From the NCBI RefSeq assembly GCF_028858725.1, contig NC_084763.1:4898001-4962000 (forward strand): DNA of 64,000 nt, in the 5' to 3' direction. Below are positions 34,090-46,800 of the stretch, one piece after another. This stretch comes from Colius striatus. Its lineage: Eukaryota; Chordata; Aves; Coliiformes; Coliidae. The notes beneath the pieces are model-generated. The model was not told the DNA's origin. It saw nothing but the letters and a program-made list of their open reading frames with translations, and made no database searches. Each line of letters begins with the position of its first letter. Within the stretch, counting starts at the first letter, position 1. The translations under genes were made by a program, and so were the position numbers.

Positions 34090-34577
34090 CATAGAATCAT
34101 AGAATGGTAGGGGTTGGAAGGGACCTTTAGAGATCATCCAGTCCAACCCCCCTGCAGAAGCAGGTTCACCTAGATCAGGTTGCATAAGAACGTGTCCAGG
34201 CAGGTGTTGAAGACCCCAAGGAAGGAGCCTCCACAACTCCCCTGGGCAGCCTGTGCCAGGGTTCTGTCACTCTCACAGTGAAATAGTTTTTTCTTATGTT
34301 TCAATTGAACTTTTTGTGTTCCAGCTTCATCCCATCACCCCTTGTCCTGTTGCTAGATAGCACAGAAAAAAGTGCTGCCCCAACCTCCTGACACCCACCC
34401 TTTAGATATTTATAAATGTTAATGAGATCCCCCCTCAGTCTCCTCTTCTCCAGACTGAACAGCCCCAGTTCCCACAGCCTTTCCTCGTATGAAAGATGTT
34501 CCAGTCCCCTGATCATCTTGGTGGCCCTGTGCTTGACTCTCTCCAGCAGTTCCCTGTCCCTCTTGAGCTGAGGAGCC
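34090..34577 (-). mobile_element. CR1 LINE fragment, 3' end
   Basis: Antisense CR1 of about 490 bp with a complete 'catagaatcatagaatgg' tail at its low end, the 3' UTR, and an open piece of ORF2 ending near 'ctcttgagctgaggagcc'. 5' truncated. A second, shorter antisense copy lies about 260 bp to the right. Confidence 0.95.
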
Positions 34578-34837
34578 AAACGAAGGCATAATGAAGACAT
34601 AACGAAGGTCTGCTTGCAGAATACAAAAGGGTCCAGCAGGACATTTGACTTCCCACTGAACCTGTCAGAAATGATAGCTCTGAAAGTGTTTGGTTTTCAC
34701 AGTTGACTTCATTGGCTATCAGAATTGCTGAGACACAGAGGTGTGGAGCCTGAGATGCTGTTTTATGGGAGCAGAGTTAAACTATGAGGAGAAAAATCAA
34801 TATCATCCTTCTTTTTGTAATGAATACTGCTAATTAT

Positions 34838-34939
34838 CATAGAATGATAGGGGTTGGTAGGGACCTTTAGAGATCATCCAGTCCAACCCCCCTGCAGAAG
34901 CAGGTCCACCTAGATCAGCTCACATAGGAACATGTCCTG
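34838..34939 (-). mobile_element. CR1 LINE fragment, extreme 3' end
   Basis: Antisense CR1 tail of about 100 bp ('catagaatgataggggttgg' to 'cacataggaacatgtcctg'). The 6-bp string 'aattat' occurs on both sides (just before 34838 and just after 34939) and may be a short target site duplication. Confidence 0.92.
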
Positions 34940-35691
34940 AATTATGAGGGTGAATTAGCAAGAAGCTGGTAATGCCTTAAGAACTACTATCAGTAAGAGC
35001 TGATATTAATTTGCCAAAGATGACATACTTAGCACAGTCTGTCAGATTTCCAACTGACTGATTTCCAACCTGTGAGTCTTTTCCCTTGCCCAAGGTTTGG
35101 TTCTTAGCTAAGACTGACAGCCAGCAGTCATGTTTTTCACATAACCAAACATCCTCTGCAGTGCACCAGTGTTTGTGACTCAGTTTAGTCTTCAGCTCTC
35201 AAGCAATCCTCCATCAAGCAGGTGCCCATCCAAGATGAGATCAAGCAAAGGACTCATGTCCGTGAAGACGGACTTCAGCATTCACCTCTAAGTGGTGACT
35301 GGAAGATATGCTCAGAATTATTGGACTTGCTTGTGGGCAGCAACAGATCAGAGGCCATGAGTAGCTACCCAAATAGGCACCTTTCTCACTAGAAATGTGA
35401 GCAATTATTAAGAAGCATAACTGTACAGCTCTATGACAAGTAACACTACCACTGAGGTCTAGAGAAATTTCCTCTCCAGGGTCAGCAGACCCATGGTACT
35501 GTATGAACCTTGTGATAAAAAAGGAGACAGAATCTAAATATCCCATCAGGTTAGGCAGAAGCTGCTAACATCTGAGGCAGACAGTCCACAACTGTAAGGA
35601 TTTGGGGTGGCAGATGGGAGGCAAGAATCATATTCCCACAGCCTCCCAAGAAGAGTTGGCAGGATCAGAGAAGTGGAAGAAAAGACACGAA

Positions 35692-35697
35692 TTTATT
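35692..35697 (-). terminator. CRTAP: Candidate distal poly(A) signal for CRTAP
   Basis: AATAAA on the minus strand (TTTATT on +), preceded by 'gactgc' and followed by the U-rich stretch 'ttcgtgtcttttcttcc'. It would give a 3.1 kb 3' UTR. Confidence 0.3.
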
Positions 35698-37799
35698 GCA
35701 GTCACATGTAAATGTTGGCATTTAACAACAGCAGCAGCAAAAGAAAAATCAGCTCAAAGAACCTGGGAATGCTGAAAAAAGCCACAATAAATACTGTAGA
35801 ACTGGAAGAGGAGCTATTTCTCATTAGACAGGAACATGGGTTTGAGCACTTATTAAGACTGAACTGGCTTGGGAGCATAGGCAGTGGAAATGAAGGCAGA
35901 AAAAATCCACAGACACTTGAACAAAATGAAAAAGGGATCACAGTGCCATTTCAGGAGGCCACAAGAAGATCAGTTGCCTCCTCAAGTTAAATGAAATGGT
36001 AAAGGACATCAGAGTTACTGCAGGCTTAAGAAAAATCAATCATTGTCTAATGTACATCCAGTCAAACCAGGAAATCCCCACCTGTGAAGGTACAATGGCA
36101 GGGGATTTTAGCTGTAAGGTTGACTGCTGGGGAAATGATTGAACATGAAAAGAGATCTGCTAAGGAAACCTTCATCACAGCAAATTGATAATACCTGAGA
36201 GATTTGCAAGGGTTGAATAACTGCTTGATGAAGAGGAAAAAATTAGGGTTCATAGGCAGTAAATGTATCCCCAGCATAACTCACTGAAGTCAAATGAGAC
36301 ACAAAACAGGTTAACTGTGGTGCTCAGTGTTTTACTGGGGGAATGAAAATATTACAATATTTTACCACATGCTTTGTTCTTTAAACAAAGATTATAGCAG
36401 TTAGTGCTGGAGAGGGGAAGGGAGTTCCTTAATAGGAAAGAAATAACTCTGGGTGGCAAACCAAAGAGATCCTGGAACGGATTTTCTGTCATTTCATGCC
36501 TACTGTAGTCTATGCTACCTGCTTCAGCAGCAGGCAAAATCTGAATGCACACATGGTATTTCCACACAAGATGACAGGGAAGACCTCAGGCCCAGGAACT
36601 TGAATTATAGGCACCTCTTTTTGGGAAGTCTTTAAAGGTTTTGCACTGTAGTACCTACAGACAGCACACAAGAACTAAAGCACCACAGAAACTGATAGCC
36701 AGAGGGTAGCTGGTGCTTGGCACAGTCCCTGAGTCAGGTTGGTACGTGGTGGTAAGAAGAAAATAAACTAGAAATCTGGTAAAACAAAGGCAATGTAGAT
36801 GGATCCATCCATCTCCAAGCCTTTTAATGGCACAGCTGCTGGATTCAAAACCTAGAGTATCAAAGACGAAGTTACTTGGATATATGATCTTCACATCAAT
36901 GGCCAAGTTCCTCAGGAGGAAGTCTGGAGTTGTCCTTTCCAGGCTGGAAAACAGAAGGAGAAAAGAGGCCTCCGGAGCAGTAACCTCTCACCTGAGCATA
37001 TGAACACTTCTGGCAAAAGAAAACTAGAGACAAGCTGCAGAAGCTACCCCAGCTGCATTGCACAATACATGCATTCCATGGGAAAGCAAGTGACGGTTTC
37101 CAATCAACTACTTGTAGGTTTGAAAAGAACAGTTAAATTCTAATGTGAAATTACAGCACCTGGAGTGCTAATATTGTGTGGAACAACAAGCCCAAGGGAA
37201 TCTGATGCACCCTCTGACTGTTCCAGGCATACAGCAAGCTGAATTCTGGTCTCATTACCACAAGTGCAGCTGGGTAAATAGGTCAAAAGCTCTTGATAGA
37301 TTAATTATGAGAATAAAACAACCTGCCCACCAACTTCTGGTGATCAGTTGTGATTTCTATTAAAGCTAAAAACCCCCCAATTCGATCTTCCAAGTATCTT
37401 TTGCACACAGCTTCAACGTTTTAAAATGTTTTGTTAGCAGCAACAAGTCATCAAGGCAGCATAGATCACTTTGCCTTTTAAAAACATAAAGCAGGTTTTG
37501 GTTTTGGAATTCATTTCCATGTAGATGAATTAAAGCTCTGTCATAAAAGTACCAAATGCTCTTGGCTCCTCTTGATGTAAAATGGGATTAAACCACTTGC
37601 AGGACTTGATCCTTAAAAATGAAAGAGGAAAGCAAAGGATGAAAACCTGGATCCTCCTCTGAGGTCAATGGGATTTCTGCTCTTCAGTAGTACTGTGTGC
37701 TATTTCACTACTCATCTCTTGAACAGTCATTTTTGAGCCTTCAAAGTACTTCTGTAATGGACTCTGACATCTAAATGTCAGGAATTCACATCATTGTTC

Positions 37800-37907
37800 A
37801 CAGAGTCACAGAACCTTAAGGGTTGGAAGAGACCTTGAAAGCTCATCCAGTCCAACCCCCTGCCAGAGCAGGACCACCTAGAGTTAGGGCACACAGGAAC
37901 TCATCCA
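37800..37907 (-). mobile_element. Diverged, older CR1 LINE fragment
   Basis: Recognisable CR1 tail in antisense orientation ('cacagaaccttaagggttgg', 'gctcatccagtccaaccccc', 'gagcaggaccacctagag'). It differs clearly from the other copies in the window (for example 'gaccttgaaagctcatcc' in place of 'gacctttagagatcatcc'). It probably belongs to another, older CR1 subfamily. Confidence 0.85.
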
Positions 37908-38248
37908 TTTAAAAATGCTTCAGTCTCCACCTGTACTTACTTTTGGATGAAAACTATGCAGATAGTCTCACCAGACTGAAAAAGACATGCAAACTGCTTC
38001 TGCAGAACAGAATGCCAAACACACTGATCATCACTATTCTATACAAGACTTGACCCCACCTCATACAGGAACCACAAGTTGTTTCAACAGAAGGAGTAAG
38101 AATTGGGAGGAAGAAGGAATTCTTTATTATTCAGTTATAAATGACCTCAGCTTCACATCATGGAAGTGAACTGAGTTTTTACGGAGGATGAACACTGCTT
38201 ACAGGATTCTTAAAGCAAGTTTTACAAGCTCACTAGTTCGCTCTGTTA

Positions 38249-38290
38249 TCACAGAATCAAAGAATGGTAGGGGTTGGGAAATCATCCCAC
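38249..38290 (-). mobile_element. CR1 LINE scrap
   Basis: About 35 bases match the CR1 terminus ('cacagaatcaaagaatgg', 'taggggttggg') before the similarity is lost. This is the last CR1-like sequence I can find going right in the window. Confidence 0.65.
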
Positions 38291-38338
38291 TTCAGCTACT
38301 TAAATGTATCTTAACATCTTTCTGAGATTCTGTATCCC

Positions 38339-38344
38339 TTTATT
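38339..38344 (-). terminator. CRTAP: Candidate proximal poly(A) signal for CRTAP
   Basis: AATAAA on the minus strand, 430 bp after the CRTAP stop codon. Confidence 0.4.
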
Positions 38345-38773
38345 CATCATCATAATAAAAAAAAAGAGATATATAAATAATACATTACATAGCTCAAAGT
38401 CCAGAGGAACTGTTATGTCTTCTGTGGCTCATAGTCTGACAAAAGTTCTTTGGAATTTAGCTCTACTGCTATAATTTAACCTTAGTGTTAACCCAGAAAA
38501 TACAGTCTGTTTGGTTGTGTTTGTGTAAAGGAAAGAAAGCTCAAAAGGAAAACCCATGTGCACCAGTTCTGCAAATGCAGAGTGAAAAGCCATGCTCATG
38601 GAAGTGTCAGTGCAGCATGGAAGGGACCCTTCAGGAGTGGATCTTGTAACAAAACGTGGAGTTTAAAGGAGCAACTTTGAGGTATATCTAACTGGAACTA
38701 CAGGTGACCAAAAACAATAGTAAGGAGAAATGGTGAGTCTTCACTTCTGTAAAATACTCTTGGGTGATTTCCC

Positions 38774-38836
38774 TCACGAGGATTCCTTCTTCTCCTCCAC
38801 TTCTAGCAGGTCATCAAGGAATTCCACAACTTCACC
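38774..38836 (-). CDS. CRTAP: CRTAP coding exon 7 (C-terminus)
   Basis: The acceptor (minus strand) is 'ttctag' before GGTGAAG; the stop TGA is at 38774-38776. It encodes a short acidic end ([20 protein letters not shown]). It lies 7.8 kb from exon 6. Confidence 0.94.
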   Translation of the reverse strand, partial: GEVVEFLDDLLEVEEKKESS

Positions 38837-41800
38837 CTAGAAAGTATTAAATTTAACAGATACAGATTAACCCTGTACTGCAAAATCAGTGGGAAACTTT
38901 GGCTATTTTAATCAAAACACAAACTGTTGTAATAGGTGTCTAAATATTTTTAACATCCTTCATACAGGAGCTAGCACAACGAGCCTATGAAATGCACATT
39001 TTTCTCTAGAAAGGTACTCCTTAGGAAGACAGCACCTTCCAGACACATGCAGTCTGAGGCTCAGAATTCTCCTGTTTTCTGTTCTGGTGAGGAAAGGGCA
39101 TTAAAGCCTCTGTCACTGAAAATAACAGGAGGAAATGGAGAATTTCTGTCTGCTTTGAATACAAGAATCATATGATGGATATGGCAATTAAAAATACCAA
39201 CAATTTTTCAGCAGTGTGATTAGCAAGGAGAAAAATAATGAGAACCAGGCAAGTAAAGAGAGAAGCGTGAGGAAAAGTGGCTGAAATGATCCTGCTCTTG
39301 TTCCCTGTTTCACAGCTCCACCTCAAAAGACTGCTGAGCATTCACTATGAAGTGGTTGCAGCCAGTCCTGAAGGATGGCAATTTCTTTTGCTTTGAATTG
39401 GTGCAAAACATCCAAGTGTCCAATTCAATAAACACACAAGAAAAAAATGACAGTGCTGTCATATTCCCTGTTTGAGTTCCTGGTTGCAGGAAATCTGGCA
39501 ATTGAAAACCAGAGATTTGACATTTCTGCACGTTTTCCTTTGTTAGAAGTATTTTGATTGCCTGAGGAGTGCAATTGTGCAAGGAATTCAATTCCACTTC
39601 ACAAATGCCACTAGGGCCAAGTATGAAGGCAGCTGCAAGATACAGAACCAGAGGACTTGAGGTCCAGATTTACAGCACAACTCCTGAAACTGTGAGCACA
39701 GGAATTTAGGTGTCTCTTGAAGGACTACAGACAGGCAGGTCCCATTAACTCTGGACAGAGCTACAAGACTGAGATTACAGGTGTTTGCTACAAGGTTCCA
39801 GATATAACTCAGACTGATTCTTTCAGAACACAGGATCATAGTTTAATGAGAGAATAACAGATATTGGAAAGGATTCCTCTCCTCTGTTTGCCTGCAAAGA
39901 CACTCTTCAAAAGGTAACAGTCTGGGACGTCAGGTAAAAGGTGACTGGATGACCCAGAATTAAATACAAGGAAGACATGGGGATTTCAATATTGTACCTT
40001 ATCCAATTCAACTATATTGCAATTCAATTCATACTATAACTGAGCAAAACCAGGCCTCCTTGGTGAAGCTGCTCCCAAAGAGAAGAACGGGCATGCGAAA
40101 TCAGGCACAACGCAAACAAGAGGGATAACGAAGGAAATTGTTTAAATCCATGCACCTGCAAGCCACAAAACATCTAAGAACAATGTTGGGAGTGATTGCT
40201 TCAGAGGAAAAGAGTTTGTTATATTAACCATTATATGGCTGTTCACTGTCCTGAATCCCTGTAACTTTCTGGTCCTGAGCAACAGGTAACATTCTGATCC
40301 AGAGCATCAAATAATCCGTAGCTTAAATCAGCTAGTTGGCCAAGTGATTTGGAAATATATATGAATAACTTGTGTAATAAGGGACCAATCAATGAAAGTC
40401 ATGTAAGGTGTAAAAGTAACAAATAACCAATCAAGGAAAAGGGTAAATTTAATGAACAACTCTAAGTGGGCTTTTATGTAGAGTCAAAATAGGCAAATCC
40501 TTTCATACAGAAATACAGAAAATGATGCTGCAATGCAACTGAGTAATTGCCTGGTTGTTGGTTATTTTCCAAAGTAAAGACAAATAAAACCTGCAGTTAA
40601 AATATTTTTGCTGGGGCATTCACAGTCAGAAGGTAAAGCATGTGCAAGGTGTCCACAGTGTGGCTGGCAGCCCAATGAAAAGGTGATGATGCTGCCTCAG
40701 AAGAGCACATCACAATGTCACACTACCAGACTGATCACCCTCCTTGCCCCATCAGCAGTCATTTGACACTGCATCAGGCATTTTGCATGCCTGAAGTCAG
40801 CAGATACTTCACAGGTGTTCATTCCAGGGAAAAAGCCTCCTGCCCACTGCTGAAAACTAATGATTTCATGCTGGCCTGCAGATCTGGAGCCTGAAATGAT
40901 TCTCTGATTCGATTTAAGCATTCAGTGTGACAGAATTCCCCCTGTTATCTACAATGCTCTTTGGCTCTTACCTGCCTGAATAGGTAGGACTTCAATTTTT
41001 ACACAAAATCAGATGCAAACCCCTAATTCCTTCTAATGTCAGCTACTAGAGGGGACAACAGACAGCCAGTTCTAATGCAGGTTACATAAATAAGCTGCTC
41101 AGACATGGTGCTGATGTAAATCAGAGTTGATCTATTACAACACATTTCATTACAATATATGGCCCAAAGTGTGATGTAGCTGTCTGGCTGGTAGCTAGTA
41201 AATCAGTATTGTGAAGTTTGAAAGCAATGGGGAAAGATGGGACAGGTATAGCCTGAAATATGGGAAGCATGATATTGAACAGCAGCAGGGGAATGCTCCC
41301 AGACTGGTGTGAATAGTAGGAAAAACCAGGGGAGTTGATCTGATCGACTGGAGCCTCCAATTATCTGTCAGATATGCAAATTCAGCACCCTTGTCTTAGA
41401 TTAACAACTGAAACAAGGCACAAACAGAAGCAACAAGTTTTGTACCACAGTAAGTAGTTCAAGGCTTTACAGGGAGTATGTGAGTAGGTGGATTATAAGA
41501 AACAAAGGATAAAAACGGATAAAAGGACAAAAATGCAGAATTCCTCACTTCTTATTGCAAGATGAAAGTCCAAGATTAAGGGAAATATTGGGTGATGGAT
41601 TGTTGCTGGCCCTTCCTTATGCAATATTCAATGCTGCATCCAAACACACAAACCACCACCTTGCACAAGAAGCATCTGTGGAGGCTCCTGGCCAGCTATT
41701 AAAATAAACAGCAATGAGGACAACCCACCAATACATGGCCCACTTGAGACTGATGGTCCATTTAAACATAGTAGCAAGCACCAGCACTTGTTCTGCTCAC

Positions 41801-43819
41801 TGACAGACCCAGATGCTTTGCTGTTGGTTGTAAAGACAGCCTGGCCTTCTGTGTAGCAAAGATTAATCATTCATGGGTCCTTGCTTCCACCTGCAATCTG
41901 CTGTGTCTTTTCTCAGTGTGGACTGGGAAAGCTGGGGGAAGAAAACAGCTTTCTTGCAATAACCCATACTTTCCATGCTGATCTGCTGATGGCCTTTGCT
42001 GTAGGGACTCCATATGCACTGCAGTGGGGTAGCCTGTTCTTTGGGGCAGTTAACAGGGAGTATTAAGATAACAGTGTTCTAGAATGAATTCAGACCTACA
42101 GAAAAATATTATGGACACACTTTCATGCATGATTATCAGTGAATAAATGAGAAAGAGCCTCTATCCTAACTTATCAAACAAGCTGAGCCTTAAGAGACAA
42201 CACACAGAGCAAGAATTGGCTGGATCTGTGTTTCCTTATGATCTATAACCTAGAAGGAAAATATTTATCCCACAAAATGTCCCTCCCACTGTCTTTCACA
42301 GCAAAAATACAGCAACAATACAGATTTTGCTAGAGTTCAAAGCCTTGAAACTTGATCAACAGTGAGAGTAACATATTTGATTCCCTTATTGTGATTCTGT
42401 ATTGGGTGTAGGTGCCAAGATTAGGGTAGCAGAGGTGGCCTCTGTGAGGAGAGGTCTGGGCTGCCCTGTAGCTAATGAACAACTATCCTGTAACAGCCTC
42501 TTTTGAGGTTATGAAAAGCAGCAGATTTTGTTAAAGCAAGACCAAAACCAAAGGTTTTGATATGGATGACTGTGGAGGATACTTGCTCTGTGGGCCTGAC
42601 AGAGGCTGCAAGTGCACATTGACACATCACACAGCCCCCTTGCCATATTTTGGGGGGGAAGACATGGTAAGACATGTGTCAATGAGTGGCTCAGACTGAA
42701 AGGTTCATTCAGCCTTGGACCAAGAAAAAGCTCTTTGATGTAACCTTCAGTTAAAACATGAGAGAGTTCAGTGTAACCACCTCAAAGCCCTCCCAGATCC
42801 TCCACAAGCAGTACAGACCAGGCTGGACATTCCTCACATTCTAGCAGGGGGAGAAAAAAACCCCTCAGTTCTTTGTGCAGAAAAATTATTTGGCCCTTAA
42901 CTTGTTTATTTTTCAGATACTTTTTTTCAGTTCACAGTGTGACCCACTGTCACATGCTTTCAGTTTTCCCTCCAATATTAAAGGAGCTTAGTTGTTCTTT
43001 ACATGTATGTTAACTACTCCACTTCATTTTTTAATGATGTATCCTGAACATTTAACTGTCTTCTTCCCACATAGCATGGGAGACTAGAATAGCCTTTTAC
43101 AGTGACCCAATACATGTGCCTTCTTCTCCACATGCCTATAAAACACGAGTCAACCCAGTTTCAGAGCAACTTACAACACTGCACACAGAGCTTAACAAAA
43201 TCTGGGCAGATAAAAAGTCCTCCTAATGTCAGTACCTGCAGCCTGGGGGCAAGAGTAACACCTTTGACAAAGACACACATCCAATGGTAAACAGGCAAGA
43301 GGGGAAAGCAGGAAGCTTCTGGAAAGCCAGGCCCATGGGCAGTGTCTCTGCTAGGAAATGATGGTGAAAAAATACCTCCTTTTCTGTTTTCTTTAAAGAA
43401 GTGTATGTTGAGCAGGGCCTGTAACAATGCCAAATAGCTGCCACCTCTCTCTGAAACAGCTGCCACCAGCTCTCTGTTGTAGCTGTGTTGGCCTGAAGTC
43501 ACAGGCAAGGCAGGGTTTACAGGTCTGCAGTTACAGCTTGCCCTTATGAGCACGCTTGTATAAATCAGTTGAACAAGTGCAAGAAACAGTGAGTTAATAA
43601 AGCTGAAAGTATGTTGTTAGCAATTCCTGAACAGAAAAAGAGGCTGAATTCAGATTATTCTTTGCTACCAGTAGTCCACTGGGGTCTCGTGCTTTGATGC
43701 TGTTCCATATGTTCACTTTCCATCAGTCACATTAGTTTAACACTTACTTTCCTTTGCAGCACACTTAAGAATGGATCACTTGAATTTCAGCTACTATACA
43801 AATGGACACACACACATAC

Positions 43820-43850
<31 letters not shown>

Positions 43851-46800
43851 AACAAGAGCATGGATTTGATGGGCCAGAAACATGTCTCATACAATTGGTG
43901 TAGTGCTGAAGTGATATTCTACATTAGCTTCTGATGGCATTTCAGTTTGCTGTTTAAATCTGTGCTGTATGTATTGTAGCCTTTATGCATTACACCTCTG
44001 AAGAGAAATCAAAAGGCTTGACTATCCATGGCCAACGTAGATGACAACACTGTGTAATGTTCTTCCAACTTCATTGTGGGAAACTCTAAGGATATTGAAT
44101 AATAATTACTTTCAAGACAAAATAATTTGTAGCTAGTTGGTGCTAATATTCTGTCATTTCCACTGTGTTAAATGTTTGAATTAAGAGATTTTCATTTCCT
44201 TGTGGAAAAACATTAATAAAGTAACATGAACAGGACAGTTATTTCTTGTACTGACATATGCAAAAACCATTACTGCACGTTCCAGCCTTTGCAATTGCTG
44301 CAATGTATTATTGGAAGAGGCCACATGTTCTCACTCGTTTTGCTAATGGGATTTTAAAAGACACATGGATGATCTGGGATGCAGGAGCACTGAGAAGCTT
44401 GAATGAAGTGAAATTCTCCACTTGGGAATGACCTATTCATATAGGAAAAGATCATTTTGCCACACCAATCCTTTTGCTTCACTCAAGTGAATGATTTTTT
44501 TTCTGCAGAGCATTTTATGGGCTCTTTGGCCCACCAGCAGCTTCCCTGACAGCAAACATGGACCATAGAAAACTCACAAAAAGTATGGCCTGTGGCCCAA
44601 GAAGCACATGGTTCAAATAAACAGAGTACACTAAAAAGAGAGGTTGCCTCCATCCTTAACAGTTTTTAATAAAGCTTTTACTGTAACACCTTATCTGGGT
44701 TTTTCATCAGCTTTCAGCATTCCCACAGAATAAACTTTTCTAGCTGTGCCAGGAGAAATATTAAAAATCAAATTCCACTTGCACTACCAGGTCCTGCCCC
44801 ATATAGCAGAAACTGCAAGGTAGCCATTTCACCTTTGTGCTAATCCTGCACTGTCTGGGCTCCTTGGGAGGCTCCTGCAGCCAAAGACAAGTTCTGCTAG
44901 CCAGGGAGTTATGAGTTCACTACCAAAAGACAGAGCCAAGCCGGAGGTGTGGACAGCTTCCATCCCTCCCAAGTTCTTCAGCCCTGGTAAAGGAGCGCAC
45001 AGAATCCCTTCACTTCAGCTTTTCCCTGGGAAAGGAGAATGTTACCTTCCTAATACGGTGAGAGTGTGGAGTAGGGATATCTGTGGCATGACCAGGCCCA
45101 GTAATTTCAGGTTTTTTAACCCAAACATACAATCCACTGTAATGGGACTTCCTTGATGCCTCCCCTAAAAGTTTACTTGACGTTTCCACTGTCCTTCCCT
45201 CCTGCAGATTGCAAGGTCATTGATAACTGCCCTGGTGAAATGGGCTACAGGAATGAACGACAGCAAAGGAATGCTTGTTTATTCCATACACAGTGCTTGA
45301 GGCTCAAGATTGTTTCAATAATCCCTTCTTGTAACAACATATGGGGAAAGCCCTCCCAACAGACTGCTCCTCTCCTCCCTTAATTACTCATCCCTGTGTT
45401 TTGGAGCAGCAGATAGGCAAGAAAGAAAGAAATTACAAATGAAGTTCATGCCTAATGTAAGAAAACATTATGGGCAAAGCACAAACCAACAGGGAATATG
45501 AAAAAGTGCTCAAGTATTTCACACCTTGATGAAAATCCATACAGGCCAGTCCTCAACTAAGCTTAACCTTACAGCCACCTTATTATATTGTCTTTCACAG
45601 AGTTTCATCACAACAGAAAGCTGCCTTAAAGTCTGGTAACCTTGCAATGGGATTTTATGCATAGAGTTGTTTTCAGGTCACTGGCACACTGAAGGCAGCA
45701 CAGGTATGTTATTAGTTCTCCACTATAAAATGCTCTCTCTCCCAATGTGCTGGACAACATACAAACTGCAAAGGTGATTTCATGTTTTTTAACATAAACC
45801 ATCTAACCATCTAACTAAAAAAGACCTCATCAGTGCTCAGCTCATTACAAGTACCCTGTCCCATGCTGTAACTGAACACAGCTATGCCAGCAACAAACTA
45901 TTCCATCATTTGAAGATCTTTTAAACCTTTAAATGAAAGGTTCTGAAAACAAAGGAAAACAAAAGGCAATCCAAAGCCTCCATGATTTATACTTTAATTT
46001 CAGCTGTGGGAGACAAAGCAATGCCCTTTCAACAATTTAGCCATTTTCCTTGCACAAAAACCCCCCACTTTACATATTTCCAGTCTAATAGTAGTCATTA
46101 TGTGTTATTTGGCCATGAATTCTAACCATTTAAGAAGCAAGATTGGGTGACCGAAATGTCACTGTGCAGAAACAAAAATGGCAGATAACAAGATTTCCTT
46201 TTGACAAAAAATGATCGTTTAGGTGGTTACTTCTGGATAAAATTATAGGGATCTTCAAATCGAATTTAAACAACGCTTCAGCAAAAGAAAACCCAAGAAA
46301 ACGTTGGGTTTAAATACAGATGCGACGTCTCTGCCCCCTGGTGTTACAACCTGCAAAGTGCATTTGCTTTTCCTGCGGGCTCAGTGCATATTTACCTTCG
46401 TGTGAATGTTGTCTGTATTTTCATAAATGGTATGAGCTGTTCCTAAGAGTTTGTTTCTTATATTCCATTTTAATAAAGACAGATGTAGGATAAATTGGTC
46501 ACAGCTACAAGATTTTTCCACATTGGCTAAATCCTGGAATTCCACCTATGTATCATCTTTACTGAAACATGACTGCTGTTGTTTTGACCATGATTTCCTT
46601 TCTAGACAACTCACCTCATCATCATCCATCAGATGCTCCTTTGCAAAGTCATACATTTCCAACTGCAGCGTGGTTATGTTGTGGTATCGAACTGCCTCCT
46701 GTCAAAACCCAACATTTCTCTGTTACTTTAGGGAAGTAAGACAGGGGAGCATCATCACATGTCACCTGAAACTACTCCAGTGAAGTCAGACATAGGCTTA

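Larger units (their letters stand above)
31026..35690. other. Intergenic region between convergent SUSD5 and CRTAP
   Basis: No gene recognised. It contains CR1 copies at 32091-32577 (+), 34090-34577 (-) and 34838-34939 (-). The remainder is AT-moderate with scattered short ORFs that look like chance. Confidence 0.6.
35691..38773 (-). other. CRTAP: Region after the CRTAP stop codon: possible long 3' UTR
   Basis: On the minus strand this follows the CRTAP stop. Candidate AATAAA signals occur at 38339-38344 and 35692-35697. It contains a diverged CR1 (37800-37907), a short CR1 scrap (38249-38290) and an unexplained plus-strand ORF at 35712-35990. How much is transcribed cannot be told from sequence. 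Confidence 0.4.
38837..46614. other. CRTAP: CRTAP intron 6
   Basis: 7.8 kb, the largest CRTAP intron. No exon, CR1 or known RNA was seen. It contains a (CA/TA) microsatellite at 43806-43852 and a CTCF-like motif at 46329-46344. Confidence 0.85.
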
